A stretch of DNA of 64,000 nucleotides from Agelas oroides (lineage: Eukaryota; Porifera; Demospongiae; Agelasida; Agelasidae): assembly GCA_949130485.1 (NCBI GenBank), contig OX422188.1, positions 3,658,222-3,722,221 on the forward strand. Reading direction: 5' to 3'. Both the position numbers and the translations under genes were made by a program. Below, one piece after another: positions 12,030 through 23,639 of this stretch (its first letter is position 1; every line of letters starts with the position of its first letter). The notes under the pieces are model-generated. The model saw nothing but the letters and a program-made list of their open reading frames with translations. It ran no database searches and was not told the DNA's origin.

Positions 12030-12950
12030 TAAATCCCTGCCCACTGATGTGGAACCCATGGCTGTGGAACACCAAGCCATCTATGCAACAGTTTGCAAAT
12101 GGGATGGGCAGAAGACAGAATCAGCCAGAGCAGCCTCTCTCATGCTACCTACCTGTCAACACACTTAGGGTCAGATGAAAGCAAGTGTCAGACAAATGGG
12201 AAGTGTAGTAACCTACTACTAAAATGTGGGTTCGATTGCAACCACTGCATTATCTGAGACAGACTTACAAGAGACAGACTGACTACACAAAAAGTGCATC
12301 ACAACTCTCAACAAAGCCAAAAATGCCTTGAGACCGCAGAAGGAAATGGTAAATACCTTGAGTGCTACTTCTGTGAGACAACAGGCTGTCTTGCATTACC
12401 AAATATCTACAGTCAGGCTGCTGCAAACCAGTGGCGTAGCCACACGCAGCCGTGAACTTTTATCTGATGCACCCTTTTTTGGACTTAGTCTCCGCACAAC
12501 GTTCAAACTGGCAAACTGCACATGCACAAGTGGGTAGAACTTGAACCTTTGAACCTTGAAGCAAACTAGGTGATGGCTCTACTTGGAGTATCCAACTTTG
12601 AACAGCTATTGTTGAAGCAGCCAGACACATGCCAGATACAGTAAAGGCCTTTACAAGGTAATTTCTGTTAACAGTTTCATAGCCTCATTCCCATAAGGTT
12701 ATGTTTGCATACAACTGCTACATATGTATACTGTGGTCCACTGGAATGCCGTTAGTTGGATGATGCAACCATTTTCAAATAATGCACTTACTGTCTTTTG
12801 TTAAGCGTGCATAGTCACATTACATTGCCATTTGTATGAGTGCAAATAACAGTCTTGACAATGGCAACAGAGAGCCAGGACATATTATCTACTGCAGCTG
12901 TAGAATTACTTCAGCCTAACTTATATTTATAGAGTGCCTCTAGCTCTACT
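12030..12950. other. Unassigned stretch
   Basis: No ORF above 70 codons with recognisable features and no clear repeats. Confidence 0.4.
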
Positions 12951-12956
12951 GGCGAT

Positions 12957-13173
12957 GTACACCTGCCCTGTTTGTGAAGATATCATTCGCGAAACTAAGG
13001 GCTGAAGCAAGGGGCAAGATGTGGTCTTCTGTGATGGTTCTTGCCAAATGTGGTTGCGCTATTGTTGCACGGGTCTCTCCAGAGATCATTTTGAAGCTTT
13101 GGCAAGTTCTGAAGAGTTGTTTCTGTGTCCTGTGTGTCAGCACGACAGCCAGCACGAAACCATAAAGCTAGAG
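12957..13173 (+). pseudogene. Orphan PHD-type zinc-finger remnant
   Basis: One frame reads TCPVCEDIIRETKG, a TGA stop, then KGQDVVFCDGSCQMW, CCTGLSRDHFEALASSE and LFLCPVCQHD. The Cys spacing and the aromatic before the second Cys pair fit a PHD finger, of the sort often found at the N-terminus of invertebrate retroelement or repeat-associated proteins. The in-frame stop and lack of neighbouring coding sequence suggest a fragment of a dead element. Confidence 0.5.
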
Positions 13174-13179
13174 CTACAT

Positions 13180-13725
13180 GTACAATGACAAAGACACCAC
13201 GGCGGAACAACCTGATCAAAATAAGGATTCCACTGGCATTGTCCTGCAGCACAATGATGCTGAATCAGCAGCTGACAATGATTTTGCATCCTGTAAGCGA
13301 TCAAAAGCTGGATTGTGGGAAGGCATGGGAATGTGCGAATGCAGGCAATGTGAGTGTGGAAGACAACTTACGATATGTGCCTACCATTCACGTAATGATT
13401 ACTTCGCAGTCAAAAAACCTACTGTGTTTCCGTAGACAACAAAACTGTCTGATACACAGCCGTCCAATATAGCTGTTTATGAGTTTTAAATACCTGCTTA
13501 TAATTATACTATAAAACACAAAAAAAATGTGAAGAATCCCCAAAATTCGTTTCCCTGTGTATGATACTAATTAAAGGTGATTTCCATTGTGGTTGGCTGG
13601 GGCTGTGAGACCAGTAATATAATAGAGTCTACTGTTGTCTGATATGCATTGCTACAGAATCTTTCTTCAACACAGATGGTTGATATCCTTCAGTTTGTGT
13701 TTTCATGCTAACTTGGTGTTTCAGC
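13180..13725. other. Unassigned stretch
   Basis: Possible continuation of the PHD-containing relic (acidic/polar frames to about 13435). No domain is recognised. Confidence 0.35.
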
Positions 13726-13729
13726 TGGA

Positions 13730-13782
13730 GCAGTTTTGATAGCGTCCGAGGGGCAAAGCCCCGGGGGCGCTATCAAAACTGC
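13730..13782. repeat. Near-perfect hairpin, 24-bp arms
   Basis: CAGTTTTGATAGCG ... GGGGC, then an AAA loop, then GCCCC ... CGCTATCAAAACTG, with two mismatches in the stem. Confidence 0.75.
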
Positions 13783-13821
13783 TGAGGGTGTAACCCATAT
13801 TGCAGACACTACTGTGTGTTA

Positions 13822-14205
13822 ATTGGCTTGTCACTATGGGAAGCCATAAGATGAAAGGCTTCCATAGCAACTAGTGACGTAGCTGTGCACTGAATCGTAG
13901 CAACCAATTCAAACTGCGATTCAAACCAGTTGCGACTAGTTATGAATAAGAGCCTGCATGGCGATGGCAGGAACGCGTGAGCCGCTTAGAGACCCAGATT
14001 CTGTGATAGTCCAAGCTGTCTATATAGGAGAACCGTGGTGCTCCGAATGGCAGTGTTGTGCACTGGCGGACCCGCAGGCAAACGACGACGCTGACTTCAA
14101 GAACCCACCGCTAATATCACCTACGTGCTCAGCTGTCTTGCTACATGATCTATCCCACTGTCGGTGCCTTTCATCTTATGGCTTCCCATGTGACAATACA
14201 AGTTG
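13822..14205. mobile_element. Inverted-repeat element, ~0.38 kb
   Basis: The left arm near 13827-13860 (GGGAAGCCATAAGATGAAAGG) is inverted at about 14166-14190, and both are followed outward by CTTGTCA / TGACAATACAAG. The ORF at 13958-14218 lies inside and is probably incidental. This is a possible MITE or the remnant end of the adjacent hAT relic. Confidence 0.45.
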
Positions 14206-14328
14206 TTGTCAAGCATGACCCAGTTGTCAAACAGCGGATTGAACAAGGACCACAAAATGCCACTTATCGATGCCCAAGTTAATTCGGCAAGAGGGGCAGA
14301 TTTAGTTTCAGTCAACTCTTGAACTTTT

Positions 14329-14956
14329 TTGTGCTGATGAGGAGTGGGACAAGTTATTCTGCTATGCAGAGCAGGTAGCTGAGGTCAGGCATATAGATAC
14401 CACTCCCCCTATAGCACCCAGACAAAGACAACTTCTTCAGCGCTTTCACAATGGTATTGTCACTGCACCTACTGAAAGACAGGAGCCACTTTCAACAAGT
14501 CATCAGCATAAGGTTAACCTCTATTTTCCTGTGCTAGATGCAGAGTTAAGTTGTTGCTTCAGCCAGGAAGGGCAATTCAGGCTCAGAGCACCTCTTGAAC
14601 CCCAAACCTATAGTACTAACGTACAATCTTGACTAAGCATTGAATCAAGCACAGCAAGACGTACCCCGAAGAAAGCTGAAATGGAAAATGTTGGTGATGT
14701 CTTTCTTCAACCGACACCACTAAGGTCTGCATTTCCAACTTTGTTAAAAGCTATTCAAATTGCCCTGATGATTTCTGTCAGCAAAGCACAGTATGAGAGG
14801 TCCTTCTCAGCACTCAAAAGGATCAAAACGTATTTAAAGTCATCTATGACTGAGCAGCGGATCACAGATTTTGCCATTCTTTCCATTGAAAAAGAACTCA
14901 CAAATGAACTATCTTTAGATGCAGTTGTCACTGAGTTTGCGGCTACAGATACGTGA
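14329..14956 (+). pseudogene. hAT-superfamily transposase relic (C-terminal part)
   Basis: An upstream frame has RQRQLLQRFHNG and KVNLYFPVLDAEL, which fits the linker of ZMYM1/ZNF862-like hAT transposases (R-V-N-x-Y-x-P-x-L-D). After a break, an uninterrupted 91-codon stretch (14681-14956) contains AFPTLLKAIQIALMISVS, YERSFSALKRIKTYLKSSM and FAILSIEKEL, the hAT C-terminal dimerisation domain. Catalytic-core Asp residues and the BED/TTF finger are not seen. Inactive. Confidence 0.75.
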
Positions 14957-15540
14957 TATTAAATTTTTTTACCTAGAGCAATCATGAAAAAGTGGTCTCA
15001 GATTGGCCTAAAATTCACCTCAGAGAGACTAAAAATTTTCTTGGGGGGGGGGGTGTGTCATGCTTCCAGATCCCCCCCTAGATATGTCTACACTTCATGC
15101 AAAAGTTCTTACAAGCTTAGTGTGCCCGGGTATCTTCTGTACTGCTATGTGAGGCCTGGGAATAAGGGTAGGGAAACCCACTGTGTTGTGCTTTGTACAC
15201 AAACTATAGAGGGGCTTGGGGGGATTGCCCTCAAGAAAACCCAAAATTTTAGAACCCCTGAGATCACTTTTTAAAACAAAATGTTCATTATCTATGAATG
15301 GAACTGATTACCATATTTACTAGTACTGGTAAGGCACTCTTGACTCCATGTGGAGGGGGCAGCAAGATTCTGGCAAAGGGGGTGAATGTCCCCTTCTGCC
15401 TCTCCCCAAATGAAGCCCTGGGTATCAGGAGTCGGATGGCTAGCGTTTAACTGCAGCCTCCTTCCTCGTTCGACTTCAAGAACCCAAACAAGTGGCTGAG
15501 GTGAGAGCGCCAATTTGGGCAGTACTGCCTGGCATCCTGT
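14957..15540. other. Unassigned stretch after hAT relic
   Basis: G-tract at 15044-15053 and short ORFs; possibly the 3' end of the hAT element. No TIR was identified. Confidence 0.35.
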
Positions 15541-15559
15541 CTCAACTCAAAGGGGGATG

Positions 15560-18290
15560 AAAAACAAGTCTGTACTCTGATGTACTGCACAGGAGAAGAC
15601 ACAGAGAATATCCTCACTTCCACCAACATCACAACAGATGACGGAAAAAAAGTACTACTAACTAAATGTGATGCTTTTTTCAAAGTCAGGAAGAACATCA
15701 TATTTGAGCGTGTACAATTTAGAGACAGAGTCTACATCTTCCGAGTCGACTGTATCATTGCTGGACCGACTCGAGGCTCCTACGTGATCAGAACTGTCCC
15801 GTAAGCACTGTGTACACATTGGGAATAATGGGGAAGATAACAGAGCATAATTGGTAAAACTATCAGGAATAAAGGAATAGCATAATAGGATAGCAATGAA
15901 GCATAATGTGCGGGAGCCTACAGACGAAATGTTTATCACATGCCTCTACAGTCTGGCCGAGAACTGGACTTACGGGAATCTCAGAGATGAAATGATACGT
16001 GACCACATTGCTATGGGGAATTGTGACAGCGTGCTATCGGAGCAGCTGTAACTTGACCCTGACTTGACCTTGAAAAACAGGAAAAAAATTCTAGTGCAAC
16101 AGCAGTCAATCCTGAGAGGTGGTGCACCAAAGCAAAAGTCAGCCATCATGTCAGTGGAGAGGCAGAGAGTCACACAAGACACCTGTGAAGGGAAAGCAGA
16201 CATCAGCCAGCAACATATGTGTGCCCTGTGGAAAAGAATCACACCCCAGAAAGTTGTGTCCAGCCAGGGAAGCAGTGTGCCATACCTCCAAAAGGAAGGA
16301 CACTAGAGTTCTCTGTGCTTTCAAAGTCAGTGGGCAACATTGCAGTTCTTCTGCCTGATGCCAAGTATGGTGATATGACATACCTCAACACAGGTGGATA
16401 TGAGGACAGCAAGACATCATGAAATACCACAATCATGATGGGCAGGAAATGTCATTTAAAATTGACACTGGAGCAGAGGTACATAAAGATGATATCCAAC
16501 AAAGCCTGAGTGTCGAAGAGCTGCAGAGCCCCACTGTGTAGCTACATAGAAGACCTCTAGCTGTTATGGGAGAGTTCCCAGTGTCCCTGTCATACAAGTA
16601 TCAATCATGCACTCAATTTGTGTATGCTCCAGTAGAACCTCCTTGGCCTACCTGCCATTTGGGCTCTATACCAGCTCACACAAGCTGATGTTATTCAGAG
16701 GTCTGTCCCAGACCAATATCCTGGTCTTTTTACGGGCCTTCCTGACTGCTACAAGATCAAATTGAAGCTTGATGCTCAACCCTTAGCCCTATTCACTCCG
16801 AGGAACATCCCCTTTCCATTGTGGAGAAGAAGGTTGAAGAGGAGCTCTCCAGGATGGAGTCACTAGGGGTTATTATATCTCGAGTCAGTGAGCCAGCACG
16901 ATGGTGTGGTGGGATAGTGATGGTGTCAAACAAATTTGGCTCTGTGCAAATTTGTGTTGTCTTCTGACCGCTGAATGAGAGTGTTATGAGAGAGATTCAC
17001 TCCCTCCCAAAAGTTGACAACACTCTAGCTCAACTAGCCAGTGCTACTGTTTTCAGCAAACTTGACGCCAATTGCAGGATCTGGCAAATTACCACTTTCC
17101 TGACCCCCTTTGGTAGGTTGTATTTAACTGGGCTACAATTTGGGCAGGCTACATACAGCTCTACAGAAAATTCAGTCTACAGGAGTAACCCTGAACAAAG
17201 AGAAGTGTGAGTTCAACAAGGACTCATGTGCTTAGGTCATGTGATCAACAAACAAGGTGTGTCATCTGACCCTCACAAAACATGTTATTCTCCAAGCCTC
17301 GACATGAGCTCTTGAGCAGCAAGAAATCATGGTTCTCATGACACAGTGTTTGAGAAGCTCAAAGGTGAACTCACTCAAGCAATAGTCCTAACACTGTACA
17401 ACACAGATATGCTAAACAGAAGATTTCTTTAGATGTGCCTGCCTATGGAGCCATCCTCCTTCGCTGTGATTTAGAGGAAGCCAGTAGCATATTCCGCTCA
17501 TTAAATGAATGACACATTAGAGGAAGGTATTCCCCTTGTTCAATGAATGACAAAGAGCAGAGGTTCTCCCAAATTGAAAAGGAGGCACTAGCAACTGTGT
17601 GGGGTCGCAAAAAGTTGGCTGGCTACATTGCAACTGACCACAGGTCCCACTGCTCAGTACAACAAGCCTGGATTATCTGAGTACTGTGATTTCGGATACA
17701 CCTCTCCAGGTTTGACTATACTGTCAGCTATGTTCCCAGAGCATTTCTGTGGACAGCTGGTGCACTCTCATGTGTACCAGTCGCACTGACCGATGATAGC
17801 AACTACATAGAGCTGTTTGTGCATGCTGTCATTTCTTGCCAGTGAGCAAGGACCACCTGGGAGAATATTGAAACGCCCAACAGGAGGACACTACATGTTC
17901 TCAGCTTATCAAATTCTGCAAGCAAGGATGGCCAAGCAGGCACACCATCAAAGGATACCTTCTGCAGCACATTCACCTGTGAAAGATGAACTCACCTTGA
18001 ACAAAGACCTCCTCCTGTGTGGAACAGGATTGTTGTCACTAAAAGCATGCAAGCAGAGGCATTGCATCAGGGACACCAAGACATGCAGAGGTGCCACTTG
18101 CGTGTGGCCTGTGCTGTTTGATGGCAAAGATTGCCTAGAGGTATCAAAGCTTCTGTTCAAGTGTATCCTACCTGTCAGAAAAACACCCCTCCTACTCAAG
18201 AGCCAATGTTGCCATCGCTGCTCCCAAAGAGGAAGGTATGCAGCGTGGCACAAAGATGATATTCTTATAGGCTTTTATGTCACCAGTTTC
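15560..18290 (+). pseudogene. Degenerate Ty3/Gypsy retrotransposon (gag-pol)
   Basis: Ordered remnants in shifting frames: gag (LMYCTGEDTENILTSTN near 15578 and FFKVRKNIIFERVQF near 15676), a YGNLRDEMIRDHI segment near 15972, a zinc knuckle (CVPCGKESHPRKLC, ~16220-16262), protease (FKIDTGAEV, ~16456), RT (FSKLDANCRIWQI, ~17053; TFLTPFGR, ~17097), RNase H (DKEQRFSQIEKEALATVW, ~17550), and an integrase zinc-binding-like region near 17990-18190. Many stops and frameshifts and internal deletions, including most of the RT palm, are present. No LTR pair was found. Clearly inactive and much older than the element at 33534-37980. Confidence 0.85.
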
Positions 18291-18599
18291 TTGTGTTGTT
18301 GGTGGTGTTGTATTGGCCTGTGGGGCATACAAAACTGTCATCTGAGTCAATGGTAATGGCTACTCATTCGCTCTCTCTACTGGTTGTTGTATCACTGCTT
18401 GCAACTAGAGGATCCTTAGCTGATGACAAGAAGTGTAAGGCACCATGGAGTAGCATTTTACAACCAGAGTTAGGCGACTCGGCCTCAATACTGAGTGTGG
18501 ATTGAACTTCTCTGCTGTTCTCGTACAAAAGTCTTGTCTGGCAAAACTCGAGGACCCCTTGGCCTCTATTCCTGAATTGTACACAATGTGGGGCCTTGA

Positions 18600-18900
18600 A
18601 CGTACCAGTTGTTGCCATCAAGAGAGTTGTTAGTGAACTGTGTGACATTATCCAAGACTTTGCTCTACACCAGTTGGTGCCATCAAGAGAGTTGTTAGTG
18701 AACTGTGTGACATTATCCAAGACTTTGCTCTACACCAGTTGGTGCATAATCAGACTCGGGAAATGACACCCTTGACCTGTTACTTACAAATGACTCCCAC
18801 AAAGTACGACGTGTCCAAGTTGTCAATGGCTCACCTAGAGCAAATCATAATGCTGTAGACTTTAACCTACTTTTAGGCAGAGTGAAAAATGAGTGTGCCC
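18600..18900 (+). pseudogene. LINE endonuclease-domain remnant
   Basis: The frame with LCDIIQDFALHQLV, then NDTLDLLLTNDSHKVRRVQV and ANHNAVDF, matches the C-terminal half of an APE-type LINE endonuclease ('..LDLxxTNxP..' then '..DHNxVxF'). It is interrupted by stops and a local duplication. No reverse-transcriptase part was recognised downstream. Confidence 0.55.
18605..18745. repeat. 65-bp tandem duplication in LINE relic
   Basis: CCAGTTG(T/G)TGCCATCAAGAG units start at 18605 and 18670, with a truncated third at 18735. The period of 65 is not divisible by three, so it also shifts the frame of the host relic. Confidence 0.85.
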
Positions 18901-19750
18901 AAACGTCAGGTGTATAGCAGACTTTGATGAATATCATAATGTACTGGCAGCTGTACCATAGGACACCTGCTTCCTGAAGAGGATGTTGAAGCTACATGTA
19001 GCAGGTTCAAAGTCATCCTATTCACTGACAGCACTTTCATCAATTGTTATACTAGGCAAATGTAGAACATCGTGGGGCGAGCGTCAGCAAGCAAAAATAC
19101 ATTGAGACATTGAACTGTCATATAGCTAAAAGCTTTACCAGTGAAGTATCAGGTCACAGCACACAGGCTGTGGCATGCACGTAGCCAAAAAAAGGTTTGT
19201 CACTCTGCTGTCTGCAAAAGTGCTTAACAGCAGCTCATGATTGCAGAGAATAGCTTGCCCTCACACAGTAGATGTTTACATTCCCAGCAGACCCTTTCAA
19301 ACATCTCTTGTAACTGCGTCTTGACTAACGCTGAAACAGGGGAAATCATCAACCTCTTACATGTTTTTGACTTAGGCTGGCTGCATCTTGCAGAGTAGAA
19401 TTTTACTTTTGTCTGTTTGTGGTGTGAAGTTATTGCATTAAATTACAGCGTCAAATAACAAACGGAACGACGTATGCCAGATATATATATATACAAAAAA
19501 TCACAATTCAACTCACTAGTGTTGGGCTCGCTCATGCTCACCCCAATCACAGATACACTCTTCACTCCTGATGTTTTTTAGCTCCTGCTGCAAATGATAT
19601 ATGTAGGCTGTTGGTTTCTTCAACTGCAGATAGCTCATATATATAACAGTAGTTTTGTGTAATGGCTCAGTGGTTTATGTTCTGCAAGGCAGTAACTGAC
19701 TGGAAGTAGGAGTTAAACCCTTTAACTTTGTCTGGAAGAGAGGAAAGCTG
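18900..19750. other. Unassigned stretch
   Basis: No ORF or family match. A short (AT)n run lies at about 19481-19493. Confidence 0.4.
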
Positions 19751-19754
19751 CCAT

Positions 19755-20615
19755 CATAGATAATAGAGCACTGAAACGGGATTGGAAACGGACAAAAAAT
19801 TTACGGGCAAACTCGGGCAAAACGCCGATGACGTCACGTTGAATCATCGTTCCGGTGTTTCGGTTAGAAGGCGGTGCCCACTAACAGGTGTACGATCGTT
19901 TATCTCCCGCGCGGGTCATCGCACTAGAGGTTCTTGTGCATTTACTGATATACCACGGTATCTACAATATTCTGGTCGAAAATTGTACTATGCACAGTTG
20001 TGAATTGACTTTTATGCAATGTAGAAATGCTAAAATAATAGTTTCGTAGTTTTTTCTGGAAAATAAACAGGGCTACCCAATGATGCAAGCTGTCATAAAG
20101 TGTAACCATTAGCAAAGAATGTAACTGAGTGGCTTATTTCTTTGTGATACAGTACACGGTTTGATGGGAGGTCTTGAAGAGTGTAAATAATGTGAAAACT
20201 CTTGTAGTTTTCTAGAGAGATCTGTACCCTGGTTTAGGTAAAGTCTGCTGGTACAGTATTAGCAGTACATAGGTCAATGTAATGCTGACAAAACAATGGA
20301 GCTGCAGTAATTGTGTGCAGTTTTCTCCAGCTTTCTGAACAGGTGCCTCCAGCTCATGCAGAGGACGTATCAATCTGTCTTAGTCGTCTTCAGGCCTGCT
20401 GATAATTTTCAGGACTCGTGAATATCCCTCCATCGCAATAGCAGTCTGCCAGAAACCACTCGACCTTCGGGGGGAAAGAAGAAACGCACATAACCGCCGC
20501 TCTCGCACAGTCGTCTACTGCCAATGCAGTGTGCGTCAGATCACATGACCGAAACGATGATTCGACGTAAAATTATTGCCGTTTCCAATCCCTGTTCGTA
20601 GCTCTATTATCTATG
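19755..20615. mobile_element. P-type MITE (non-autonomous P-element relative)
   Basis: 861 bp. It begins CATAGATAATAGAGC and ends with the inverse GCTCTATTATCTATG. Both ends continue with GGGATTGGAAACGG and similarity runs on to a TCATCGTTCCGGT-type block. It is flanked by a perfect 7-bp duplication CTGCCAT (19748-19754 and 20616-20622). Termini and TSD length match the autonomous P-type element at 44029-49734 (CATAGATAATATAGC... GGGATTGGAAAC). No transposase is present; the 73-codon ORF inside is incidental. Confidence 0.88.
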
Positions 20616-20622
20616 CTGCCAT

Positions 20623-20998
20623 CCAATATAATAAAGGACAGGAACTTTTCTGTAGCTGTCTTTAGTATCCATTAGCCATCTTCAGAAAGGTTTTGGGTTT
20701 GAGTGCAGCTGGTGTATGTGTAAGCTGCTCAAGATGTTGGTGATGAGTTCTCGTACGATCTCTTACCCTACTACTGATAGATTTGCAACACCTGAGATCA
20801 GCTTCTTTTCCAGACATTCTCATAATCCTGTACACACGTATCTTGCGTCTTACAAAGTTGAGAGTGTCTTCCAAAATACAATTTCATTTTCTTCCTGGTA
20901 GTTCGTAATTAAACCAGCAACAATCAAAGTAATTATTTTCTTCTATCAGCTTTTTTCTTTACAATAGATCACGATTGGTTATGAAAAGCCCTTTTGGT
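20623..20998. other. Possible orphan exon, minus strand
   Basis: A 70-codon minus frame (20874-20662) contains EDTLNFVRRKIRVYRIMRMS, followed by a possible donor (CAG|GTGTTG). It looks protein-like but I do not recognise it. Confidence 0.2.
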
Positions 20999-21108
20999 TA
21001 GCCTCGTTCCCAGGCCACTCCCAGATTTTATCACACAGCTGTGGAGAAAACTCGGGTTTTCTCCACAGCTGCGAGATAAAATCTGGGGGTGGCCTGGGGA
21101 CAAGGCTA
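20999..21108. mobile_element. Short palindromic MITE (TAGCCTCGTTCCCAGG family)
   Basis: A ~110-bp hairpin: TAGCCTCGTTCCCAGGCC ... CTGTGGAGAAAA, then a short loop, then the inverse, with a few mismatches. Related ends or fragments occur at 21493, 23646, 41770, 50242 and 59237, so it is an abundant family in this genome. Confidence 0.75.
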
Positions 21109-21344
21109 CTTTTTGGTAACACTTGATGATACCACTAAGGCAATTGGGAAAAGCTAGGCAAGAAGAGATAAGGCATTCTGCAAGGTAATTTCAAAACTCC
21201 CCAGAATTTGCCAGACGATTTTATCGGAAATGGGAAATTTAGTGCAAAATCATCTTCCAGTCACTAGATCCTTTGTTTGTACTTCTTGTATCAGAGAGTC
21301 AGTAGATTCTTTCTGTGTAGGGACGGTGCGGACATGCAATATAC

Positions 21345-21445
21345 CGCATAGTTGGTCATTTTCGCAAGGGATTTATTTCCGTATTTTTTGTGAGCTTGAA
21401 GGCGTTCGCGAAAATTAAAACCACAACCGCGAAATTTTGCAATCC
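21345..21445. repeat. Fragment related to the 8311-8843 MITE
   Basis: TTCGCAAGGGATTTATTTCCGT and AAAATTAAAACC...CGCGAAATTTT repeat the left-end half of the element at 8311-8843. Confidence 0.55.
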
Positions 21446-21967
21446 AGATCTGGAATGGAATAGGTGTATGCACTAAAACACGTGTGAGGTGTTAGCCTCG
21501 TTCCCAGGCTCCTCCACTCCGGAACGCGAAATTGAACTTGTGCATGCAGAGAGAACCTGGTATTTATTCTCACACGAGAACCCTCAAAGGTAAAAAGGGG
21601 TAGATTGCACGTGGCGGACGCAACCACGCCTTGGAGACCTGCCCACGCATATTGCGAATGGCGCAACGGGCATATACATGCTGCACTGTTGATTTCATCT
21701 CGCTTTGAATGCTTAGCGTGCAAGAACCAGCAAGTGCATGCTTGCACACGTACGTTAATAAGCTCACACTATTCGAAGCGGGGCAAAATCAATACTAGAC
21801 CAAACTACATATACTCAGTCACACAAGAGGCAAGCTGCTTGCTTATCAATCGAGGCTTGGGAAACTGCAAGCCAACAGCAAAGTAAAAATATCATAGATA
21901 ATTGGGCGGGAAACATCATTAACAGCACAGCTGCAGCTTATAAATATTCATAACAGACAAGGAAACA

Positions 21968-23620
21968 TTGGAAGAGCACAAGGCATGGTTGAGGAAAAGG
22001 CATCGTGATGCCCCTCTTGAAGGATATTGTGCAAAGAAGGTCAAGTTTTCTGATGTTTTTGAGGAACTTGAGAAGCAGTTTGCACCTAGCACGAACATAG
22101 TTTCACAGGCAATCAAGGAGGTATTTCCGCAGTCTTGCAGCAAACCATCAGGAAAATTACGGCGTAAATTCATTTTTGGAATCAAACCCGTGAGTTGTGA
22201 TACACAGATGACAAGTAGCCAGTTGTCTTGCAATCATGCTGCATTGCTGGAAATAGAACAGACTAAAAACAGGGAGCTGCAGGAACAGGTGCAGCAACTT
22301 GAACAGAAAGTTTCAGAAATGACTGAGGTTCTCGATCATCAGATGGGTAGTGTGCTCCGACAAGGTCATCAAGTAGTTGATGGACCAGACACCCTTGAAC
22401 ATTTCATAGTTTTTCAATCGACACGGTGATCACTGAGTTGAAATCGAATGCTCATTATTTGTATCAACTTATGGTGACCCTTGGGAAGACAGAAAGAAAC
22501 CAGACTCCTGGCATCAATACAGAGCAGCGCCGTGCAATCATGTCGATATGTACCCTTTTGAAGGCAAGATCTGTGAGGGTGAAGGGGGTACAGCTGCTAA
22601 TAAGTCTCATGCTTATAGCAAGAGCAACGAATCGACAGGTAATGCTCCACTAATTACAATCAACTTCCATTGAGGCAAGAGTGAGCGAGCTAGAACAGTC
22701 TATGGCACATAGTCATGACCCACTTTCACTCCAAATAGGCCGGTTGGTAATTAAAGCATTTCCAAATGCACAATCCAAGCGAGTAGGGCATGAGAGAAAC
22801 ACATTCACTGTGGGGATTAAGCAACGTGCCACATCAGATCTATCATCCCAATCAACACAGGCATTGTTGCAAGCTGAAAAGGCCAAGACTGAGCAGCTTG
22901 CATTACGAATAGAAATGCTTGAGGCAAGAGTGTGCGAGCTAGAACAGTCTATGGCACATATATAGTCATGACCCACTTTCACTGCAAGTGGAAGAAATCG
23001 TGCAGAATGGAACAACTGTACTCCATGGCCCAGACACTCCTACACGATTTGACGATTTTTCACTTGCTGCTGTTACAAACGAACTTCGTACCACTGCACC
23101 TGATTTGCTGTTACAAACAAACTTCATACCACTGCACCTGATTTGTTTTGCCTGGTCAATCGCTTGGCTGAATCCCAGCGTAATGCAGCTTCTTCCTCAG
23201 AAGTAACTGGTGAGCAGCGCAAGGTAGTCATGTCCCTCTGCACCCTCCTTAATGCTCGGTCGCAACAAGTTAAGGCGTTACAGCTTCTCATCAGCTTCAT
23301 GCTTGTGGCACAGGCAACTAGCAAACAGTTAAGTAATACAACCAAATTAATAAAGTAGATGCAAATTAAAAGCTGAATGAATGTGCTGTTACACACATCC
23401 AGGCAATGACAACTCTGAACCATGCTGGCATTTGTATGTCATATGTCCAAACCTCGGCATATTTGAGGCAGCTGAGTTCAGAAGCCAGGTATTTGGAGGT
23501 TGTTAAGTCAGGGAAGTGGATATGGGTGTATGACAATCTCAACATACACAAGGCAGTTCGCCATGAGCAACAAAGTATGGAGTTAGATTGCTATGTAAAA
23601 AAGCTTACCACGTAACATTA
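21968..23620 (+). pseudogene. Duplicated N-terminal modules of a multi-copy sponge gene family
   Basis: Two diverged copies of the same module order are present. Copy A (21968-22640) has KFSDVFEELEKQF, RRKFIFGIKP, a coiled coil (LQEQVQQLEQKVSEMTEVLD), GPDTLEHF, a 1-nt frame change, then EQRRAIMSICTLLKARS and LLISLMLIARATNRQ. Copy B (22681-23340) repeats FTVGIKQ, a coiled coil, GPDTPTRFDDF, EQRKVVMSLCTLLNARS and LLISFMLVAQATSKQ. It continues after an intron-like gap (acceptor near 23402) with LNHAGICMSYVQTSAYLRQL and SGKWIWVYDNLNIHKAVRHE. The last motif resembles the start of DUF6589-type transposon-derived proteins, from memory and unverified. Stops, the frameshift and a local 38-bp duplication indicate relics. 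Confidence 0.5.
23075..23150. repeat. 38-bp tandem duplication
   Basis: CTGTTACAAAC(G/A)AACTTC followed by (G/A)TACCACTGCACCTGATTTG occurs twice in direct succession inside copy B of the module relic and breaks its frame. Confidence 0.75.
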
Positions 23621-23639
23621 AATTAATTGTGTTAGCTGT

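Noticed and set aside
11687..12178. Several overlapping ORFs (WWNNSPLNWYPSWHSGG-type and others)
   Set aside because: Generated by the 66-bp period being a multiple of three.
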